Below are positions 61,490 through 64,000 of a stretch of 64,000 bases of DNA, in pieces. Source of the DNA: Sipunculus nudus (lineage: Eukaryota > Annelida > Sipuncula > Golfingiida > Sipunculidae); the NCBI GenBank assembly GCA_026874595.1, contig CM049316.1:46577695-46641694 (forward strand), written 5' to 3'. A program made the position numbers and the translations under genes. Every line of letters starts with the position of its first letter. Position 1 is the first letter of the stretch. Under the pieces are notes generated by a model. It worked only from the letters and a program-made list of their open reading frames with translations. It ran no database searches and was not told the origin of the DNA.

Positions 61490-61994
61490 TAACTTTTTAA
61501 CTATTTTAAATATACATTTACTTTAACACAACGCAATGTGTCCCTAGCGATAAAAATCAGTCAACTGCATCTGGCATCAGAGTATACTAAAAAGTACATA
61601 AATGTTGGTTGTCAACACGCGTGACAGACAGCCCGTTGAGATGTGTGTTTTGTTAAGTAAATGTGCCAATTACCGTAGTTTACCGTCGTTACTATAGTAG
61701 AGCACCCGCAAGGTGTTTGCGCATCCAATTAAATAAGGTCGCGGGTTACACGGACATTTGGTAACTCAGATATCCTCGCCCCGCTCGAATGTTCTTTGTG
61801 GTCAAAGTAAACCTAAGACTGACAGGGCTAACCCAGCTTTATATTTCACTCGCTGTGCATGACTGGCGGTAAATATAACAGTACGTGTATATCTGAATAC
61901 ACCTTTTCTTAGTTACAGAAACTTCACTATTGAATACACAGTCAGACTAGACAGGGCTAAAATAATACGTCTTTATGAGATAAAAAGGTCCTCT

Positions 61995-62050
<56 letters not shown>

Positions 62051-62909
62051 TGTGTTTGTGGGTCTGTGATTCGAGTTAAAAGTAAACCAATCATCTGAAA
62101 TATATTCATCTGATAAAAAAATTTATTAATCGTGTGACTGGGTGATCTAAACGAGCCTCACACGGTGCATGCGATTTTTCCCTGGTATCCCTGAATTCAT
62201 GGAAAGGTTCTGCGTGTTAAAGAATCTTCGACCAGTTTGTGTTCAAATGATAAAATCTTAAGGTAGATGTCCGAGTAAATTAATGTAAATTGTAAACTGT
62301 GGATGTGTCAGACAGTACAACAAAGATTTGTACCAACAAATGGCATAAAATCATAGCTTAAGTACACAGTTGCATGAATTCACGTTGTGTTCCAGGTCGT
62401 CCTTTCCAGTGACCTTCTAAGATTGTGGCACCAAATCGAAAGAATTTCTAGAAAATAATGGCTGCGAATAAGGCATGCTTAACCGTTTTTTGTTTATATG
62501 AACTTCACTTACTCGCAGTTTTCCTATTCGATAAAATTTGAGGTATGATTATGGTTTTTACCTCAGAGGTTAGTCTCAGGTAAATTTCTTTTCGGCATAA
62601 GATGTCCTGGTGATGTTGTAGGTGTTGTGAAGAAGGCATTCTGGGGAGTGATCACCTTCCTGTGTTTGGGAGCGCTGGGATATCACTTCACCACAGTCTT
62701 CATGACCTACTTCGCTTATCGCGTCAACGTGAATGTTGCTGTTTACCACCAGAGGGAGGCACTATTTCCGGCTGTCACTATCTGTAACATGAATCCAGTG
62801 AAGAAATCGGCGCTTTCCACCAGTCCGCTGCTGCAGTCAGTTTTGAATGGCAGCTCCAAAAGAAAGAAACGTGACCTGTCTAATCACCGTCAGAAACGAG
62901 CAACTCCAG
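57916..62909 (+). CDS. Gene C: DEG/ENaC channel subunit, first two coding exons (3' end outside window)
   Basis: Exons 57916-58051 and 62622-62909 join in phase 1 and give 141 residues plus one base. Exon 1 has SSIWGGFKDRTTSHGIPHI with the H-G gating motif. Exon 2 has TM1 (about 51-72), FPAVTICNMNPVKKS, then two basic furin-type sites, R126-K-K-R129 and R135-Q-K-R138. Residue order, exon boundaries and phases equal exons 1-2 of gene B, so B and C are close paralogues. The exon ends in phase 1, like the B exon that leads into the lectin module; whether C carries that module cannot be seen because the next exon lies beyond 64000. Confidence 0.92.
58501..58660. mobile_element. Helitron 5'-end fragment
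   Basis: TCTATATATTAATAGCGTAA after an A, then about 130 bp similar to the start of 60385-60695. No CTAG-type 3' end was found, so it is truncated or interrupted. Confidence 0.6.
58958..59950. mobile_element. 1-kb element with GC-rich 45-bp inverted ends
   Basis: AGTGTGTAAAACCCGAACCC...GGTCCCCGGACCCGA at the left matches the reverse complement of GGGGTCCGGGATCCGG...CCGGGTTTAACACACT at the right. The interior is AT-rich and without coding motifs. Exact ends and target duplication unclear. Confidence 0.65.
60385..60695 (+). mobile_element. Complete 311-bp non-autonomous Helitron
   Basis: Starts TCTATATATTAATAGCG after A and ends with the hairpin GTGCGTAGCAC, nine bases, then CTAG followed by T. 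TC start, CTRR end with subterminal hairpin, and A/T insertion context without target duplication are the Helitron signature. Confidence 0.8.
60696..62621 (+). other. 3' part of gene C intron 1
   Basis: Holds (TAA)n at 61460-61490 and (CT)n at 61997-62046. No exon recognised. Confidence 0.55.
61997..62046. repeat. (CT)n microsatellite
   Basis: About 24 CT units. Confidence 0.95.
62622..62909 (+). CDS. Gene C exon 2: TM1, CNMNP and furin-type sites
   Basis: Acceptor TGATGTTGTAG ends at 62621; donor GTGAGA at 62910. Phase 1 at both ends. The last bases are ACTCCAG, the same word that ends each 44-bp unit of the downstream minisatellite. Confidence 0.93.
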
Positions 62910-63000
62910 GTGAGAAGCATGCATATAACTATCATCCCACCTTGAAATGAACTTTTCCGTTGGTTAATATCATATTTACACCTCTAGCAAACCGCTCTAA

Positions 63001-63720
63001 GTAAATAACGGAAGTGTGGTCACACCTTTAAAGTGCCACTCTAGGTAAGTATTGGACCTTTCCTCAAAACTGTAATGTGCCAATCCACTGACTGCAGATA
63101 AATATCGAAATTAAGTGCCCTCGCACCTTAAATCTTCCAGTCCAGATGAATATCGCAACTGAAATCACACTTTTAATGTGTCACAGCAAGCAAATATCGT
63201 AATTATTTTCACACCTTTCATGTGCCACTCCGAGTAAATATCGTAACTGTCCGCGCACCTTTATATATAACTCCAGATAAATTTCGGAACTGTTATCACA
63301 CCTTTTATGTGCCACCCCAGGTAAATATCGTAACTGTCACTGCACCTTTAATCTGTCACTCCAGGTAAATATGGTAAGTCCTCGCTCTTTTAATGTGCCA
63401 CTACAGGTAAATATCGTAACTGTCATCACACCTTCAATCTGTCACTCCAGGTAAATATGGTAACTGCCCTCGCACCTTTAATGTGCCACTCCAGGTAAAT
63501 ATCGTAACTGTCATCGCACCTTTAATCTATCACTCCAGGTTAATATGGTAAATGTCCTTGTACCTTTAAAGTGTCACTCCAGGTAAATATCCTTACTATT
63601 ATCACATCTTTATTGTACCACTCCAGGTAAACTAATTAACTAATATCTCAAGTTAAATGTGCCATTCCAGGTAAATATCGTGACTGTACTAGCACCTTTT
63701 ATGTATGACTCCAGGTAACG
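63001..63720. repeat. 44-bp minisatellite in gene C intron 2
   Basis: Unit GTAAATATCGTAACTGTCAT-CACACCTTTAATCTGTCACTCCAG (44 bp). GTAA starts at 63001, 63045, then (after four diverged units) 63234, 63277, 63321, 63365, 63407, 63451, 63495, 63539, 63583, 63627, 63671 and 63715. Each unit reads ACTCCAG|GTAAAT, a strong 5' splice-site consensus, matching the ACTCCAG|GTGAGA of the real exon 2 donor. Confidence 0.93.
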
Positions 63721-63832
63721 GCGATATAAGGAAAATACCTTAGTTGCTTTGCACTTTAACTAAACGCTATAAACAGATGTGACAATTCATAAATGGACAC
63801 GATTAATATATATATATTTATTTATTTATTTA

Positions 63833-63837
<5 letters not shown>

Positions 63838-63889
<52 letters not shown>
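63838..63889. repeat. (ATT)n microsatellite
   Basis: About 17 ATT units. Confidence 0.95.
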
Positions 63890-64000
63890 GAAATGTAAAA
63901 ACTGTTTAAATTTTTACATGTGTGAGTAGTGAAGATCGTAAGAAAAATAATCCCCCTTAAACACCTCTTTCAGTCTAACAGGTTTTATTATGTATCTGAC

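Overview
This is a eukaryotic, AT-rich, intron-rich and repeat-dense window. The protein families present (DEG/ENaC channels, a C-type lectin-like domain), the many small non-autonomous DNA transposons, a tRNA-derived SINE and the long (TA)n runs suggest a marine lophotrochozoan, most likely a bivalve mollusc. The organism is an inference; no species-specific marker was seen.

Three genes of one family lie head-to-tail on the + strand. Gene A (480-3465) shows only its last two exons and begins left of the window. Gene B (16837-46169) is complete: 13 coding exons whose phases all agree, 684 codons plus stop. Gene C (57916-62909) shows only its first two coding exons and continues past the right edge. 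All three are amiloride-sensitive-type sodium channel subunits (two membrane segments, large Cys-rich extracellular domain).

The main discovery is in gene B. A complete C-type lectin-like domain (exons 3-4, 126 codons, bounded by phase-1 introns) plus a Thr/Pro-rich stalk (exon 5) sits inside the extracellular domain, directly after two dibasic furin-type sites and before the usual finger and palm motifs. Gene C has the same paired furin-type sites and the same splice phase at its visible end, so it may carry the same insert. Genes A and B share a selectivity-filter change (G-F-T where ENaC/ASIC have G-x-S). Two introns, one in B and one in C, carry 44-bp minisatellites whose repeat begins with a copy of the adjacent 5' splice site.

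Layout: 1-479 intron of gene A; 480-3465 gene A end, its last intron filled by a palindromic GATATTCGCATGCGAATATC array; 3466-16741 intergenic, with a 1.5-kb TIR element built of 180-bp repeats, a small MITE, degenerate direct repeats and an orphan minus-strand ORF; 16742-46674 gene B, whose introns hold a pogo-like MITE, nested fold-back elements, a SINE, a minisatellite, a decayed Ty3/Gypsy element, a 340-bp tandem array and several MITEs; 46675-57904 intergenic, with a fold-back element, a minus-strand LINE fragment split by a hAT-like MITE, and tandem duplications; 57905-64000 gene C start, its introns holding Helitron copies, a GC-rich TIR element and the second minisatellite. No tRNA, rRNA or CRISPR locus was found.
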